A DNA stretch of 48,289 nucleotides from Pelagibacteraceae bacterium AG-426-G09 (GTDB lineage Bacteria > Pseudomonadota > Alphaproteobacteria > Pelagibacterales > Pelagibacteraceae): positions 7,501 to 55,789 of the forward strand of contig QCNR01000010.1 of the NCBI GenBank assembly GCA_003210075.1, read 5' to 3'. Under the pieces are notes generated by a model, which was not told the origin of the DNA, ran no database searches, and was given only the letters and a program-made list of their open reading frames with translations. The position numbers and the translations under genes are program-made. This document shows, in pieces, positions 1-10,642 of this stretch (position 1 is its first letter; each line of letters starts with the position of its first letter).

Positions 1-63
1 GAACAATCGGATATAGATATTGATAATAATAAAATATTTACAAATAAAATAACTAAGTGTTAC

Positions 64-139
64 TGGTGGAGGATAGCGGGATCGAACCGCTGACCTCCTG
101 AATGCAAATCAGGCGCTCTCCCAGCTGAGCTAATCCCCC
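64..139 (-). tRNA. tRNA-Ala (anticodon TGC)
   Basis: Read on the minus strand this is a 76-nt cloverleaf. The acceptor stem is GGGGGAT paired with ATCCTCC (one G-U pair), followed by discriminator A and an encoded CCA. The D-arm has TTAGCTCAGCTGGGAGAGC, the anticodon loop reads TTTGCAT (TGC), and the T-loop is GTTCGATCC. It is the second spacer tRNA of the rRNA operon, downstream of tRNA-Ile and before the 23S gene, which lies outside the window. The 63 bases between it and the window edge show no gene and belong to the 16S-23S spacer. Confidence 0.97.
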
Positions 140-150
140 GTTATTAATTG

Positions 151-227
151 TGGTGGGCCGAGAAAGACTCGAACTTTCGACCCCACCCTTATCAAGGGTG
201 TGCTCTAACCAACTGAGCTACCGGCCC
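151..227 (-). tRNA. tRNA-Ile (anticodon GAT)
   Basis: A 77-nt cloverleaf on the minus strand. The acceptor stem is GGGCCGG paired near the 3' end, with an encoded CCA. The D-arm has TAGCTCAGTTGGTTAGAGC, the anticodon loop reads TTGATAA (GAT), and the T-loop is GTTCGAGTC. It lies between 16S and tRNA-Ala, the usual arrangement of alphaproteobacterial rRNA spacers, and is cut from the rRNA precursor. Confidence 0.97.
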
Positions 228-254
228 ATTCCAGTCAAAGTAACACTTTAATTC

Positions 255-277
255 TTAAGAAGAGAAATGAGGACGGT
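255..277 (-). other. 3' arm of the 16S precursor processing stem
   Basis: In the transcript this 23-nt stretch, between 16S and tRNA-Ile, can pair with the leader stretch at 1893-1915. My base-by-base check gives 22 of 23 paired positions, counting one G-U. It would form the long helix that closes the 16S loop and is normally cut by RNase III. The pairing is seen in the sequence; cleavage by RNase III is inferred from rRNA operons in general. Confidence 0.7.
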
Positions 278-331
278 CAACATTATCCTGTTAATTATTT
301 TGATTAAGAATTAATCCTTAATCATCCTTAG

Positions 332-1807
<1,476 letters not shown>

Positions 1808-1892
1808 AAAACGGCGCACACTAGCTTCCATATAAATCTAAGAATAAATTTACATGTGTTTGAAGTGTGTACGACAAATTTTGGTAACCTTA

Positions 1893-1915
1893 ACCGTCCA
1901 CACTTCTCTTCTTAA
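1893..1915 (-). other. 5' arm of the 16S precursor processing stem
   Basis: Leader partner of the arm at 255-277. The transcript here starts TTAAGAAGAGAA and ends GGACGGT, and it matches the reverse complement of the downstream arm at 21 of 23 positions, one difference still allowing G-U. It lies about 85 nt before the mature 16S 5' end, a sensible distance for the RNase III stem. Confidence 0.7.
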
Positions 1916-1925
1916 AATATTAACG

Positions 1926-1958
1926 TATTAAATAGCTAATCGCGCTAAAAAGCGCGAT
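1926..1958 (-). promoter_or_regulatory. rRNA leader hairpin and boxA-like antitermination element
   Basis: On the minus strand a perfect 8-bp hairpin (ATCGCGCT, 4-nt loop, AGCGCGAT; 1939-1958) is followed by AGCTATTTAATA (1926-1937). That matches 9 of 12 bases of the boxA consensus TGCTCTTTAACA. A boxB-like hairpin followed by boxA in an rRNA leader is the known signal for Nus-factor antitermination. The hairpin is GC-rich in a very AT-rich leader, so chance is unlikely. No T-run follows on the minus strand, so it is not a terminator of the rRNA transcript. The function is inferred. Confidence 0.45.
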
Positions 1959-1989
1959 AAATATAACTTTTTTTAAGTTAAGTGGGATG

Positions 1990-2017
1990 CTTATATTCTA
2001 AAAAATATATAAATCAA
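1990..2017 (-). promoter_or_regulatory. probable rRNA operon promoter
   Basis: On the minus strand, TTGATT (-35, 2012-2017) and TATAAG (-10, 1990-1995) are separated by 16 nt. Transcription would start near 1983, giving a leader of about 175 nt that includes the hairpin, the boxA-like element and the processing arm. The 265-bp gap 1808-2072 otherwise holds only the upstream region of the divergent peptidase gene. The site was read by eye; AT-rich DNA yields such matches by chance, hence the modest confidence. Confidence 0.4.
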
Positions 2018-2072
2018 GCTATTAGATATAAAAAAATGTGTTAAAAAACCCTTTATATACAACGTTTTTTTA

Positions 2073-3386
2073 ATGATAAAAATTATTCTTAAAAGTCAAA
2101 TTTATCAGAAGTTTCAAGAGTTCCGATCGTTTGTACTGTTATTGTTGTTATTAACATTAACAGTAATAACAATTAGTTCTTATGATCGTTTCAAGTCTGA
2201 ACAATTAAATAATTTAGAAAATATTATACAAAATTTATATTTACAAAAAACACTGGAATCAATTTCAAATTCTTTAAATCCTAGGTTTGAAAAAATTAAT
2301 TATATAATCAAATCTGGTCAAAGCTTTGAGGCAATACTTAATGAAGTAAATATTGATAAACAAGAGAGAAAAAAAATAATTGATTTTATAATTAAAAATA
2401 AAATTAAGTTTAATATTTATGAGAATCAAAAAATTATTTTAGATATTGACAACCTAGAAGGTAAAAAAATCAGAAAAATAACAATTCCAATTAACAAAAA
2501 AAAGGATCTAATCCTTTCATATAACCAAAATAATTCTCTCGAATTCAAAGAAATTACCAAAGAGCTAAGAATTGCTAATATTTACAAAGAAAATTTTATT
2601 TCAAATAGCTTATATAAAGCTGCTATAGATAAAAAGATAGATCCAAATATTATAGTTCAATTTGCTCAAATATATGGTTTTCAGGTTGACTTCCAAAGAG
2701 ATATTAGAAAAAATGATAGCTTTCAAATTGTCTATGAAGAATATAAAAATGAAGACAATAAGACTGTAGATTATGGAAATATTTTATACGCTAACTTAAT
2801 ATTACAAGGTAAAGCTTTAGAACTTTTTTATTTTAACTCAGAAAAAGATAAGATAAATGATCATTTTGAACCTAACGGTCAAAGTATAAAAAAAACTTTA
2901 ATGAAAACCCCTATCAATGGAGCGAGATTGTCATCAAGTTATGGGATGCGTAAACATCCGATACTAGGATATAATAAAATGCATCAAGGAACAGATTTTG
3001 CCGCTCCAATGGGCACTCCAATAATGGCGTCTGGATCAGGTTTAATATTAAAAGCTGGCTGGTGTGGTGGTGGTGGAAATTGCGTTAAAATAAAACATAA
3101 TAGTACTTATAGTACAGTTTATGCTCACATGTCTAAATTTGCTAGAGGTATTAAAAAAGGAATAAGAGTTTCTCAAGGTCAAATTATCGGTTATGTTGGA
3201 TCAACTGGAATGTCAACAGGTCCACATTTGCACTATGAAGTTATTAAAAATGGAAAAAAAGTTAATTCTCAAACACTAAAACTTCCATCAGGAAAAAAAT
3301 TAAAGGGTAAAAATAGAGAAAATTTTGAGTTAGCGAAAATTAAAATTAATGTACTTAAATCAGAATTAATTAATGCTTCAAACTAA
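2073..3386 (+). CDS. M23 family peptidoglycan endopeptidase (murein DD-endopeptidase type)
   Basis: A 437-residue zinc metallopeptidase expected to cut peptide cross-links in peptidoglycan from the periplasmic side. A hydrophobic segment at about residues 17-39 is a signal anchor. A long charged middle section follows, and then the LytM/M23 domain from about residue 284. Zinc-ligand motifs are visible: H304-Q-G-T-D308 and the H385-L-H387 pair in GPHLHYE. The family is placed with confidence; the exact paralogue (NlpD-like, MepM-like) is not. It is divergent from the rRNA operon and its stop interleaves with the stop of the DUF4167 gene. Confidence 0.88.
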   Translation: MIKIILKSQIYQKFQEFRSFVLLLLLLTLTVITISSYDRFKSEQLNNLENIIQNLYLQKTLESISNSLNPRFEKINYIIKSGQSFEAILNEVNIDKQERKKIIDFIIKNKIKFNIYENQKIILDIDNLEGKKIRKITIPINKKKDLILSYNQNNSLEFKEITKELRIANIYKENFISNSLYKAAIDKKIDPNIIVQFAQIYGFQVDFQRDIRKNDSFQIVYEEYKNEDNKTVDYGNILYANLILQGKALELFYFNSEKDKINDHFEPNGQSIKKTLMKTPINGARLSSSYGMRKHPILGYNKMHQGTDFAAPMGTPIMASGSGLILKAGWCGGGGNCVKIKHNSTYSTVYAHMSKFARGIKKGIRVSQGQIIGYVGSTGMSTGPHLHYEVIKNGKKVNSQTLKLPSGKKLKGKNRENFELAKIKINVLKSELINASN

Positions 3387-3778
3387 TTTTCTTCAGCTTG
3401 AATTTGATCTTTGTCTTTCTTAGAGGTGTCAGCTTCGCTAATTTTACTAATACTGGTATCATTTAAATTTTCTGTAGATCCATTTTTATTATTTGAAAAA
3501 TTTGAGTTATTTTCTGAAAGTCTTACAAAATGTTCAGCATGTTGCATGTAGTTTTCATATAAAATTTTATCCCCAATAGATAAGGCTTCCCGTGCAAGAT
3601 CTGAATATTTTTGAATTAATTTAGAAGAGTTGAAATTATTTCTATGATAATTTTTCTTTTTAAAATCTGATACATTGCCTATGTTAGAATTAAAACTTTG
3701 ATCATTAGAGTTAATTTTTAATCCTCTTTCAAAAGAATTGCTTCTAAATCTTCTTCTATTATTTTTAAAATTTCTCAT
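3383..3778 (-). CDS. DUF4167 protein, small and basic
   Basis: A 131-residue, Asn- and Arg-rich protein. The N-terminus is strongly basic (RNFKNNRRRFRS), and the conserved block LIQKYSDLAREALSIGDKIL followed by ENYMQHAEHFVRL is the hallmark of the alphaproteobacterial DUF4167 family. In many alphaproteobacteria it follows prmC, as here, where the two genes overlap by one base (TAATG). The family's function is not established; the basic disordered N-terminus suggests RNA or ribosome binding, and the prmC-prfA context fits a translation-related role. That is inference. Confidence 0.85.
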   Translation of the reverse strand: MRNFKNNRRRFRSNSFERGLKINSNDQSFNSNIGNVSDFKKKNYHRNNFNSSKLIQKYSDLAREALSIGDKILYENYMQHAEHFVRLSENNSNFSNNKNGSTENLNDTSISKISEADTSKKDKDQIQAEEN

Positions 3779-4623
3779 TAATTAATTTTTTTTGCAATAA
3801 TGCATCTTTTAATGTTTTGAAAATCCTTCACAACTTTTAAAATGTAATACCCATTTTCTCTTAATAATTTAAAAACTTTATAGTGTTGACCTAAACCCAT
3901 TTCTATTGCCAATAAACCATTGTATTTTAAAATAATATTACTTTTTTTTATTACTTTCTCGATAATTTTTAATCCGTCTATACCACCATAAAGAGCTTCT
4001 ATGGGCTCGTAACCTTTAACTTCCAAACCAAGATTATTGTATTCTATTTTATTTATATATGGTGGATTAGATACAATTAAATCATATTTACTACCATTAA
4101 AATTGTCAATATCAGTTTTGATAAACTTAATTCTATTCGAAACCTGTTGTATTTTTGCATTGGTTTTGGCTATTTTAAGGGCAAATTTAGATATATCTAA
4201 CCCGTCTCCTTTCCATTTTTTTTTATCTTTTAACAAAGATATCAAAATGCATCCCGATCCTGTACCTATGTCTAAAATTCTTAAATCTTCTGAATACTTG
4301 TATATTTTAAAAATTTCCTCTACCAGTAATTCAGTTTCAAATCTTGGTGTTAAAACATTATTGTTAATAATAAATTCATGTTTCCAGAAAAATTTATTAC
4401 CAGTTATATATGAAATAGGCTCTTTTTTTTTTCTTCTATTTATTAAATTCAGATAATTATTTATTTGGTTATAGTTTAGTTGGTCTTCTAAATTCAATAA
4501 TATCTTTTCCCTGCTTTTTTTTAAAGAGATAGATAATAATAGCTCCGCATCATAATCAGCATTAAATATTGCATTCTCATTTAAAATTGATGTTCCTTTT
4601 TTTAATATGTCTCGGTAATTCAT
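3778..4623 (-). CDS. prmC: Peptide chain release factor N5-glutamine methyltransferase
   Basis: A 281-residue S-adenosylmethionine-dependent methyltransferase that modifies the glutamine of the GGQ loop of release factors. It has the SAM-binding motif [15 protein letters not shown] and the NPPY catalytic motif (SNPPYI) typical of N5-glutamine methyltransferases. An N-terminal helical domain, used for release-factor binding in this family, precedes them. It overlaps prfA, which encodes its substrate, by 4 bases and is co-transcribed with it and with the DUF4167 gene. Confidence 0.95.
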   Translation of the reverse strand: MNYRDILKKGTSILNENAIFNADYDAELLLSISLKKSREKILLNLEDQLNYNQINNYLNLINRRKKKEPISYITGNKFFWKHEFIINNNVLTPRFETELLVEEIFKIYKYSEDLRILDIGTGSGCILISLLKDKKKWKGDGLDISKFALKIAKTNAKIQQVSNRIKFIKTDIDNFNGSKYDLIVSNPPYINKIEYNNLGLEVKGYEPIEALYGGIDGLKIIEKVIKKSNIILKYNGLLAIEMGLGQHYKVFKLLRENGYYILKVVKDFQNIKRCIIAKKIN

Positions 4624-5699
4624 TTATTTAAATTTTCTAAAAGTTCCTCTTGAGCTTGTAGATTTAGATTCTCAACAAACTCATCAAAAATTTCCCCTTG
4701 CATGAATTCATCTAATTTGTGCAATGTAAGATTTATCCTATGATCGGTCACTCTTCCTTGTGGAAAATTATATGTTCTAATTCTCTCAGATCTATCTCCT
4801 GATCCAATTTTGCTTTTTCTATCTTTAGATCGTTCTTCGTCTATTTTTTTTCTTTCAAATTCATATAATCTTGAACGTAAAATTTTTAAGGCTTTTTCTC
4901 TATTTCTAATTTGTGATTTTTCATCTTGCTGACTAACAACAATTCCTGATGGTAAATGAGTAACTCTTACAGCACTGTCAGTTGTATTTACACTTTGACC
5001 CCCTGGACCACTGCTTCTGAAAACGTCAATTCTTAAATCCTTATCTTCGATTTTTAAATCAACTTCCTCTGCTTCCGGAAGAACGGCTACTGTTGCTGCT
5101 GAAGTATGAACCCTTCCTTGAGTTTCTGTATCTGGAACACGTTGAACTCTATGTACTCCACTTTCATATTTAAGCAATGAATAGATATTTTTTCCTTTTA
5201 TGGATGCAATTACTTCCTTTAAACCACCGGCGTCGCTTTTGGAAAGGTTAATTATTTCTAAAGACCAATTTTTCTTATGACAAACTTTTTCATACATTTT
5301 AAAAAGGTCAGATGCAAAAAGACTAGCCTCGAGACCTCCAGTACCTGCGCGTATTTCTAAAATCGCATTTTTTGTATCAGCTTCATCTTTTGGTAATAAA
5401 AATAATTTTAATTTATTAACATTTTCCTGATGCACTTTAACTAATTCAATTAATTCAACTTTTGCTAAATCCTTCATTTCTTCATCACTTTCAACGTCTG
5501 ATATAATTTTTTCTAAATCCTTTTTGTTGTGTTCAAATTTAGAATACTCTATTGCATGTTTGATTATTTCGTTTAAATTTGAATATTCTTTAGATTTTTG
5601 AGCAAATGATTTGCTATCCAAATTTGAACTGGATAGTTCTTTTTCTAAATCAGCATGTTTTTTAATTATTTCAGAAACTTTTTGAGAAGGAAGTGACAT
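4620..5699 (-). CDS. prfA: Peptide chain release factor 1
   Basis: At 359 residues it is the usual RF1 length. It recognises UAA and UAG in the ribosomal A site and triggers peptide release. The GGQ loop reads [17 protein letters not shown], and the recognition-loop region is present. It lies 6 bases downstream of ispG and overlaps prmC, so ispG-prfA-prmC-DUF4167 is one minus-strand unit, possibly beginning at lysC. Confidence 0.97.
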   Translation of the reverse strand: MSLPSQKVSEIIKKHADLEKELSSSNLDSKSFAQKSKEYSNLNEIIKHAIEYSKFEHNKKDLEKIISDVESDEEMKDLAKVELIELVKVHQENVNKLKLFLLPKDEADTKNAILEIRAGTGGLEASLFASDLFKMYEKVCHKKNWSLEIINLSKSDAGGLKEVIASIKGKNIYSLLKYESGVHRVQRVPDTETQGRVHTSAATVAVLPEAEEVDLKIEDKDLRIDVFRSSGPGGQSVNTTDSAVRVTHLPSGIVVSQQDEKSQIRNREKALKILRSRLYEFERKKIDEERSKDRKSKIGSGDRSERIRTYNFPQGRVTDHRINLTLHKLDEFMQGEIFDEFVENLNLQAQEELLENLNK

Positions 5700-5705
5700 T
5701 GCTAT

Positions 5706-6815
5706 TTACTTAATCTGAGAGTTTTTTTGTATCTCAATATCTTTTTCTTCTACTAATGAAACTATCCTATCAATCATTTCATTTGTTTTAATTTTATTTG
5801 TTTGGTTTCCATTAATATATAGCATGTGATTATTATTGCCCCCTCCAGTAATTCCTAGATCTGTTAAAGCTGCTTCTCCCGGACCGTTTACAACACAACC
5901 TATTATTGACAATGTTATAGGGGATTTTATATGCGAGAGCTTGTTTTCTAATAACTTAACTGTTTCAATTACGTTAAATCCCTGCCTAGCGCAAGATGGA
6001 CAAGAAATAATTTTGACACCTCTTTTTTTTAAATTTAAAGACTTTAATATTTCGTTTCCTATTTTTACTTCTTTTACTGGATCATCCGATAAAGAAACCC
6101 TTAAAGTATCCCCAATTCCTTCTAATAATAGTGTCCCTAAACCAATTGAAGATTTGATACTACCAGGAATAAAACTCCCTGCTTCTGTGATTCCAAGATG
6201 AAGTGGATAATCAGTTTTTTTTGATAACTGACGATAAGCCCACAAGGATAAGAAAACATCTGACGATTTAACGCTAACTTTTAAATTAAAAAAATCTAAA
6301 TCTTCTAGGATTTGAATGTTTCTTATTGCACTATCTACTAATGCCTCTGGACAAGGTTCCTTGTATTTTTCTAATATATCTTTTTCTAAAGATCCTGCAT
6401 TAACACCTACTCTTATTGAGCAGCCATTATTTTTTGCTGCATTAACAACCTCTTTAACTTTTTTTTTGTCTCCGATATTTCCAGGATTTATCCTTAGACA
6501 TGAAGCACCGTTCTCAGCTGCTTCTAAAGCTCTTTTAAAATGAAAATGTATATCAGCAACAATTGGTATGCCAACATGCTTTGAAATATCTTTTAATGCT
6601 TTAGTAGAACTTTCATCAGGACAGGAAACTCTTACAATATCAGCTCCCTCCTCCGCAATATTAATTATTTGATCAATGGTAGATTTAATATCTGTTGTTT
6701 TGGTATTTGTCATTGACTGTATAGCAATGGGATTATCACCACCAATTTTTACATTACCGACAGAAATTTCTCTCGTTTTTCTTCTTTTAATATCTCTAAA
6801 TGGTCTAATACTCAT
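5706..6815 (-). CDS. ispG: 4-hydroxy-3-methylbut-2-enyl diphosphate synthase (flavodoxin)
   Basis: A 369-residue enzyme of the non-mevalonate isoprenoid pathway that reductively converts MEcPP to HMBPP using a 4Fe-4S cluster. The N-terminal TIM-barrel start ([15 protein letters not shown]) is clear. The C-terminal cluster-binding cysteines are in [13 protein letters not shown] and [11 protein letters not shown]. It has the short bacterial form without the plant insert. It sits between lysC (10 bases upstream) and prfA. Confidence 0.97.
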   Translation of the reverse strand: MSIRPFRDIKRRKTREISVGNVKIGGDNPIAIQSMTNTKTTDIKSTIDQIINIAEEGADIVRVSCPDESSTKALKDISKHVGIPIVADIHFHFKRALEAAENGASCLRINPGNIGDKKKVKEVVNAAKNNGCSIRVGVNAGSLEKDILEKYKEPCPEALVDSAIRNIQILEDLDFFNLKVSVKSSDVFLSLWAYRQLSKKTDYPLHLGITEAGSFIPGSIKSSIGLGTLLLEGIGDTLRVSLSDDPVKEVKIGNEILKSLNLKKRGVKIISCPSCARQGFNVIETVKLLENKLSHIKSPITLSIIGCVVNGPGEAALTDLGITGGGNNNHMLYINGNQTNKIKTNEMIDRIVSLVEEKDIEIQKNSQIK

Positions 6816-6825
6816 TAGTATGAAC

Positions 6826-8040
6826 TTAGATGTCTAGTTTAAATTCTTTATGAAGGACATCAACTGCTTTTTTTAAATTTTTTCTATCTATTAAAACCGA
6901 TATTTTGATTTCAGATGTTGAAATTACCAATATATTAATATTTTTCTTTGCCAAAGCATTAAACATTCTAAAAGTAACACCAGGGGTCGTAATCATTCCA
7001 ACTCCAACTATTGATACTTTAGAAACTTTCTCATCTATCAAAATATTATTAAATTTAATTTTTTTATTTTTTCTTATTAGTTTTTTAGTTTTCAACAGAT
7101 CCTCATTTTTAATTGTAAATGTTAAATCTGTTTCTTTTTTTTTTGACGATATATTCTGAACAACCATATCTACATTTATAGAGTTCTTAAATAAAGGCTC
7201 AAAAATAGTTGCTGCCACACCAGGTCTGTCCTTAACTCCAACTAGAGTAATTTTCGCATCGTTTTTTGTAAAAGAAACACCTCTAATTATATTTTTAGAA
7301 GACACATTTTTTCTTTTAGTAATTATAGACCCGGGTAAATTTTTAAAAGATGATTTTACTTCAATATCTATTCTGTTAAGCCTCGCATCTTGTATGGAGT
7401 GTGGTTGCATAACTTTGGCTCCCAATGATGCCATTTCTAACATTTCTTCATAGGAAATTTTTTGTATTTTTTTTGCTTTTGGAACTACGTTTGGATCTGT
7501 GGTATAGACACCATCCACATCTGTGTAAATTATACATTTTTCAGCTTTAAAAAATTTTGCCAGCATTATAGCGCTAGCATCTGATCCACCTCTTCCAATT
7601 GTTGTTACTCTATTATCAGAATTAATTCCTTGAAAGCCTGCTATTACAGGAATCCCCCCACTTTTTAAAAACTTTAATATATTTTTTTTATTTATATTAA
7701 CTATTCTTGAATGTGAATATTTTCCATGAGTAAATATCGGTACCTGCCACCCAAGCCATGATCTTGATAAATATCCCTGATCGTTTAATCTCCCAGCTAT
7801 TAATGCAGAAGCCACCTGTTCTCCAGTTGCCAAAATAGAATCATATTCAGCTGGTAAAAAATTATTTGAAAGCTGTTTGGTTAACTTAACTAGTTTATTT
7901 GTCTCACCTTTCATTGCAGACGAAACAACAATTATTTTGTAGTTTTTTTTTAAGTAACTGATTGAAATTTTGGCAACATTTTTAATTCTTTGAATTGAAC
8001 CAACAGAAGTTCCTCCAAATTTTAATACTACAATTTTCAT
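6826..8040 (-). CDS. lysC: Aspartate kinase
   Basis: A 404-residue monofunctional aspartokinase, phosphorylating aspartate as the first step to lysine, threonine and methionine. The N-terminal kinase motif [11 protein letters not shown] and the block [10 protein letters not shown] are intact. Two C-terminal ACT domains (from about residue 270; [13 protein letters not shown] and [15 protein letters not shown]) are the usual allosteric sites for end-product inhibition. It is divergent from ubiG, a common alphaproteobacterial neighbour, with 54 AT-rich bases between them. Confidence 0.97.
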   Translation of the reverse strand: MKIVVLKFGGTSVGSIQRIKNVAKISISYLKKNYKIIVVSSAMKGETNKLVKLTKQLSNNFLPAEYDSILATGEQVASALIAGRLNDQGYLSRSWLGWQVPIFTHGKYSHSRIVNINKKNILKFLKSGGIPVIAGFQGINSDNRVTTIGRGGSDASAIMLAKFFKAEKCIIYTDVDGVYTTDPNVVPKAKKIQKISYEEMLEMASLGAKVMQPHSIQDARLNRIDIEVKSSFKNLPGSIITKRKNVSSKNIIRGVSFTKNDAKITLVGVKDRPGVAATIFEPLFKNSINVDMVVQNISSKKKETDLTFTIKNEDLLKTKKLIRKNKKIKFNNILIDEKVSKVSIVGVGMITTPGVTFRMFNALAKKNINILVISTSEIKISVLIDRKNLKKAVDVLHKEFKLDI

Positions 8041-8094
8041 TGTTATTTCCTATATTATCTTTAAAAAAAAAATTATTAATTTAAAATAAAATTT

Positions 8095-8823
8095 ATGGCT
8101 AATAACACAATAAACAAAGAAGAAATAGAAAAATTTAGTAATTTAGCAGACGAATGGTGGGATCCTGAAGGTAATTTTAAGCCTTTACATAAATTTAATC
8201 CTATTAGAATTGAATACATAAAAAATCATTTAATTAAAGAGTTTAAGATTAAAAACAAAGATAAACCTTTTTTAAATCTAGAAATATTAGACATAGGCTG
8301 TGGAGGTGGTTTGCTAACAGAGCCTATGTATAGACTTGGTGGTAAATTAACTGGAATAGATGCATCAAAAAAAAATATTACTATAGCGAAAATACATGCA
8401 AAAAAAAATAATTTAAAAATAAAATATTTCTGTTGTTCTCCAGAAAATTTTAAGCAGAAAAAAAAATTTGATGTAATATTAAATATGGAAGTAGTGGAGC
8501 ACGTGGATGATTTAAATTATTTTATAAAATCAAGTGCATCGTTATTAAAAAAAAATGGAATAATGTTTATTGCTACATTAAATAAGACACTTAAATCATA
8601 TTTTTTAGCGATAATAGGAGCTGAATATGTATTAAATTGGTTGCCAGTCGGAACACATGACTGGTTTAAATTTGTAGAACCAATTAAATTAGAAACAGTT
8701 TGTAAACAAAATAAGTTATCTCTTTCAAGTATTAAAGGTTTAAAATATAATGTTTTACAAGATAGATGGGAAATAAATAACAATACTGATGTTAACTATA
8801 TAAGTAAATTTAAAAAGATTTAG
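8095..8823 (+). CDS. ubiG: Ubiquinone biosynthesis O-methyltransferase
   Basis: A 242-residue SAM-dependent methyltransferase for the two O-methylations of ubiquinone synthesis. The family signature EIEKFSNLADEWWDPEGNFK lies at the N-terminus, and the SAM motif LDIGCGGGLLTEPM and the post-motif NMEVVEHV follow. Its stop codon interleaves with that of the convergent DUF1178 gene. Confidence 0.95.
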   Translation: MANNTINKEEIEKFSNLADEWWDPEGNFKPLHKFNPIRIEYIKNHLIKEFKIKNKDKPFLNLEILDIGCGGGLLTEPMYRLGGKLTGIDASKKNITIAKIHAKKNNLKIKYFCCSPENFKQKKKFDVILNMEVVEHVDDLNYFIKSSASLLKKNGIMFIATLNKTLKSYFLAIIGAEYVLNWLPVGTHDWFKFVEPIKLETVCKQNKLSLSSIKGLKYNVLQDRWEINNNTDVNYISKFKKI

Positions 8824-9245
8824 TTTTCTTTATCATTAATCCAAGGAATCATGGTTGTATCAATACCTTCATCACTTAATTCCTTGATATCTTTTTTTGA
8901 TGCATTGCCATAGATTCCTTTTTTAAATTTCTTATTTCCATAGTGGATTGATCTAGCCTCGTATGAAAAATTTTCACCTACGTACTCAAAGTTATTTTTG
9001 ATATAAGTTTGGAATTCTTTTATTTTTGATTTTACCTCATTCATTTTTTCTGGAGTTTTTTTATGCTTAATTGTTGATTTTGATGATATTCTTGGCGACA
9101 TTATAGATTTATCAATATTTAAAGAATTGCATTTATTGCAATTAATTAGTTTTATTTTTTTTAATTTTTCAAATTCTTTAGATGATGCAAACCAGCTATC
9201 AAAGATATTTTCACAAGCATTACATTTTAATTGATACTTAATCAT
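8820..9245 (-). CDS. DUF1178 family zinc-ribbon-like protein
   Basis: A 141-residue protein whose N-terminal CNACENIFDSWFASS and INCNKCNS blocks give two CxxC knuckles, the DUF1178 signature. The C-terminal part has the conserved VGENFSYEARSIHYG stretch. The family is widespread in alpha- and betaproteobacteria and lacks an established function. It lies downstream of argJ, separated by 39 bases. Confidence 0.85.
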   Translation of the reverse strand: MIKYQLKCNACENIFDSWFASSKEFEKLKKIKLINCNKCNSLNIDKSIMSPRISSKSTIKHKKTPEKMNEVKSKIKEFQTYIKNNFEYVGENFSYEARSIHYGNKKFKKGIYGNASKKDIKELSDEGIDTTMIPWINDKEN

Positions 9246-9284
9246 TTGTTCTTAAGTAGTATTAAAATTATATTTTTCAATGAG

Positions 9285-10583
9285 TTATGATCTATAATCT
9301 GCGTTAATTTCTATATATTTTTTTGTAAGATCCATTGTATAAACTTCAAACTCTTTTTTTCCACTACCTAATTGAATATTTATTTTAATCTCTCCAGATT
9401 TCATGTATTCAGCAACATTGCTCTCATTATAATTTTGAGAAAGTTTTCCATTATCTATAATTTTAAATGGTCCAATACTTAAATTTAATTTATTTAAATT
9501 TAATTTAACTTTTGTTTTTCCAATTGCCATTATTATTCTACCCCAATTAGGATCCTCTCCAGCGATTGCAGTTTTTACTAGTGGTGAATTTGCAATTGAA
9601 AAACACACTTTTTTTGCATCATTTTCATTTTTACATTTTTCAGTTTTAATAATTATAAATTTAGAAGCACCTTCACCATCAGCAGCCACACTCTTAGCTA
9701 AATTTTTTAAGACTAGATTTAAAGCTTTGTCGAAATCAACCAAAGATTTGTCTTTATATGATTTTATTTCTTTATTTTTAGCATATCCTGTGGAAAAGAT
9801 ACTTACCATATCATTTGTACTAGTGTCTCCATCACAACTAATTGCATTAAAAGTGTTTTGGATATTTTTTTTTAATAATTTTTTTAATACATTTGAACTA
9901 ATTTTTGCATCAGTAAATACAAATCCTAAAGTTGTAGCCATATCTGGATGTATCATCCCGGATCCTTTTGCAACTCCATAAATTTTTACAGGCGTACCTG
10001 ATATTTTACATTCTTCCATGGAAAGTTTTGGCTTAGTATCTGTAGTTAAAATACCCATTGCAGCTTTAATCCAAATATACTTATTTTGTATATATTTAAT
10101 TTTATCAACTAAGTTTGGTAATGCACATTTAATTTTATCTTCTGGAAAAGTTTCTCCAATCGTTCCTGTTGAGGCAAATAAAATATTTTTATTTTTTATT
10201 TTTTTTGGTTCTTCCTCATCATTAATCTGTTTTTTTGTTAATAATTCTGATAGTAAAGATGCAATATTGTTTATTGATTTGTAACCTTCTTTTCCCGTAA
10301 ATGCATTTGCATTCCTTGTATTTATGAGAAGAGCATTTACTTTATCTTTTGTGTTAGTTAAATTCCATTTTATATTTTCAGATCTAATATTCGATTGAGT
10401 ATACACGCTTGCATAACTTGCTCCTTTTCTAAAGTAAAAAATTACAAGTTCGTCTCGTTTTTTTTCATTTGAATATAAATCTGCTGATACAGCTGAAATT
10501 CCAACTCCATCTAAATGTTCTAGATCTTGGTAAAAACCAATAGAATTTGACCTTATTTGATAATTTTCTTTTTTAAAAAGCAT
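9285..10583 (-). CDS. argJ: Glutamate N-acetyltransferase / amino-acid acetyltransferase (ArgJ)
   Basis: A 432-residue member of the ArgJ family, which transfers the acetyl group from N-acetylornithine to glutamate in the cyclic arginine pathway. The self-cleavage site is recognisable as MIHPDMATTLGFVFTDA, where the second Thr becomes the nucleophile of the beta chain. The GEDPNWGRIIMAIGK block is also diagnostic. Whether it also makes acetylglutamate from acetyl-CoA cannot be told from sequence. Its product feeds argD and argF, encoded at 21412-23522. It is divergent from secA. Confidence 0.95.
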   Translation of the reverse strand: MLFKKENYQIRSNSIGFYQDLEHLDGVGISAVSADLYSNEKKRDELVIFYFRKGASYASVYTQSNIRSENIKWNLTNTKDKVNALLINTRNANAFTGKEGYKSINNIASLLSELLTKKQINDEEEPKKIKNKNILFASTGTIGETFPEDKIKCALPNLVDKIKYIQNKYIWIKAAMGILTTDTKPKLSMEECKISGTPVKIYGVAKGSGMIHPDMATTLGFVFTDAKISSNVLKKLLKKNIQNTFNAISCDGDTSTNDMVSIFSTGYAKNKEIKSYKDKSLVDFDKALNLVLKNLAKSVAADGEGASKFIIIKTEKCKNENDAKKVCFSIANSPLVKTAIAGEDPNWGRIIMAIGKTKVKLNLNKLNLSIGPFKIIDNGKLSQNYNESNVAEYMKSGEIKINIQLGSGKKEFEVYTMDLTKKYIEINADYRS

Positions 10584-10642
10584 ATGTTTAAAAAATTAAT
10601 AATATGATTATATAAGATTTGTTTAAATAACAAATAAATCAT

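Noticed and set aside
1939-1973. Hairpin plus T-rich stretch as a plus-strand terminator
   Set aside because: No plus-strand gene precedes it, the T-run is about 10 bases from the stem, and the position within the rRNA leader fits a leader element better.
3778-4623. Antisense frame 4037-4456 and similar shadow frames over core genes
   Set aside because: They run opposite to genes with clear family motifs, and their products are low-complexity and hydrophobic as expected for antisense of AT-rich coding DNA.
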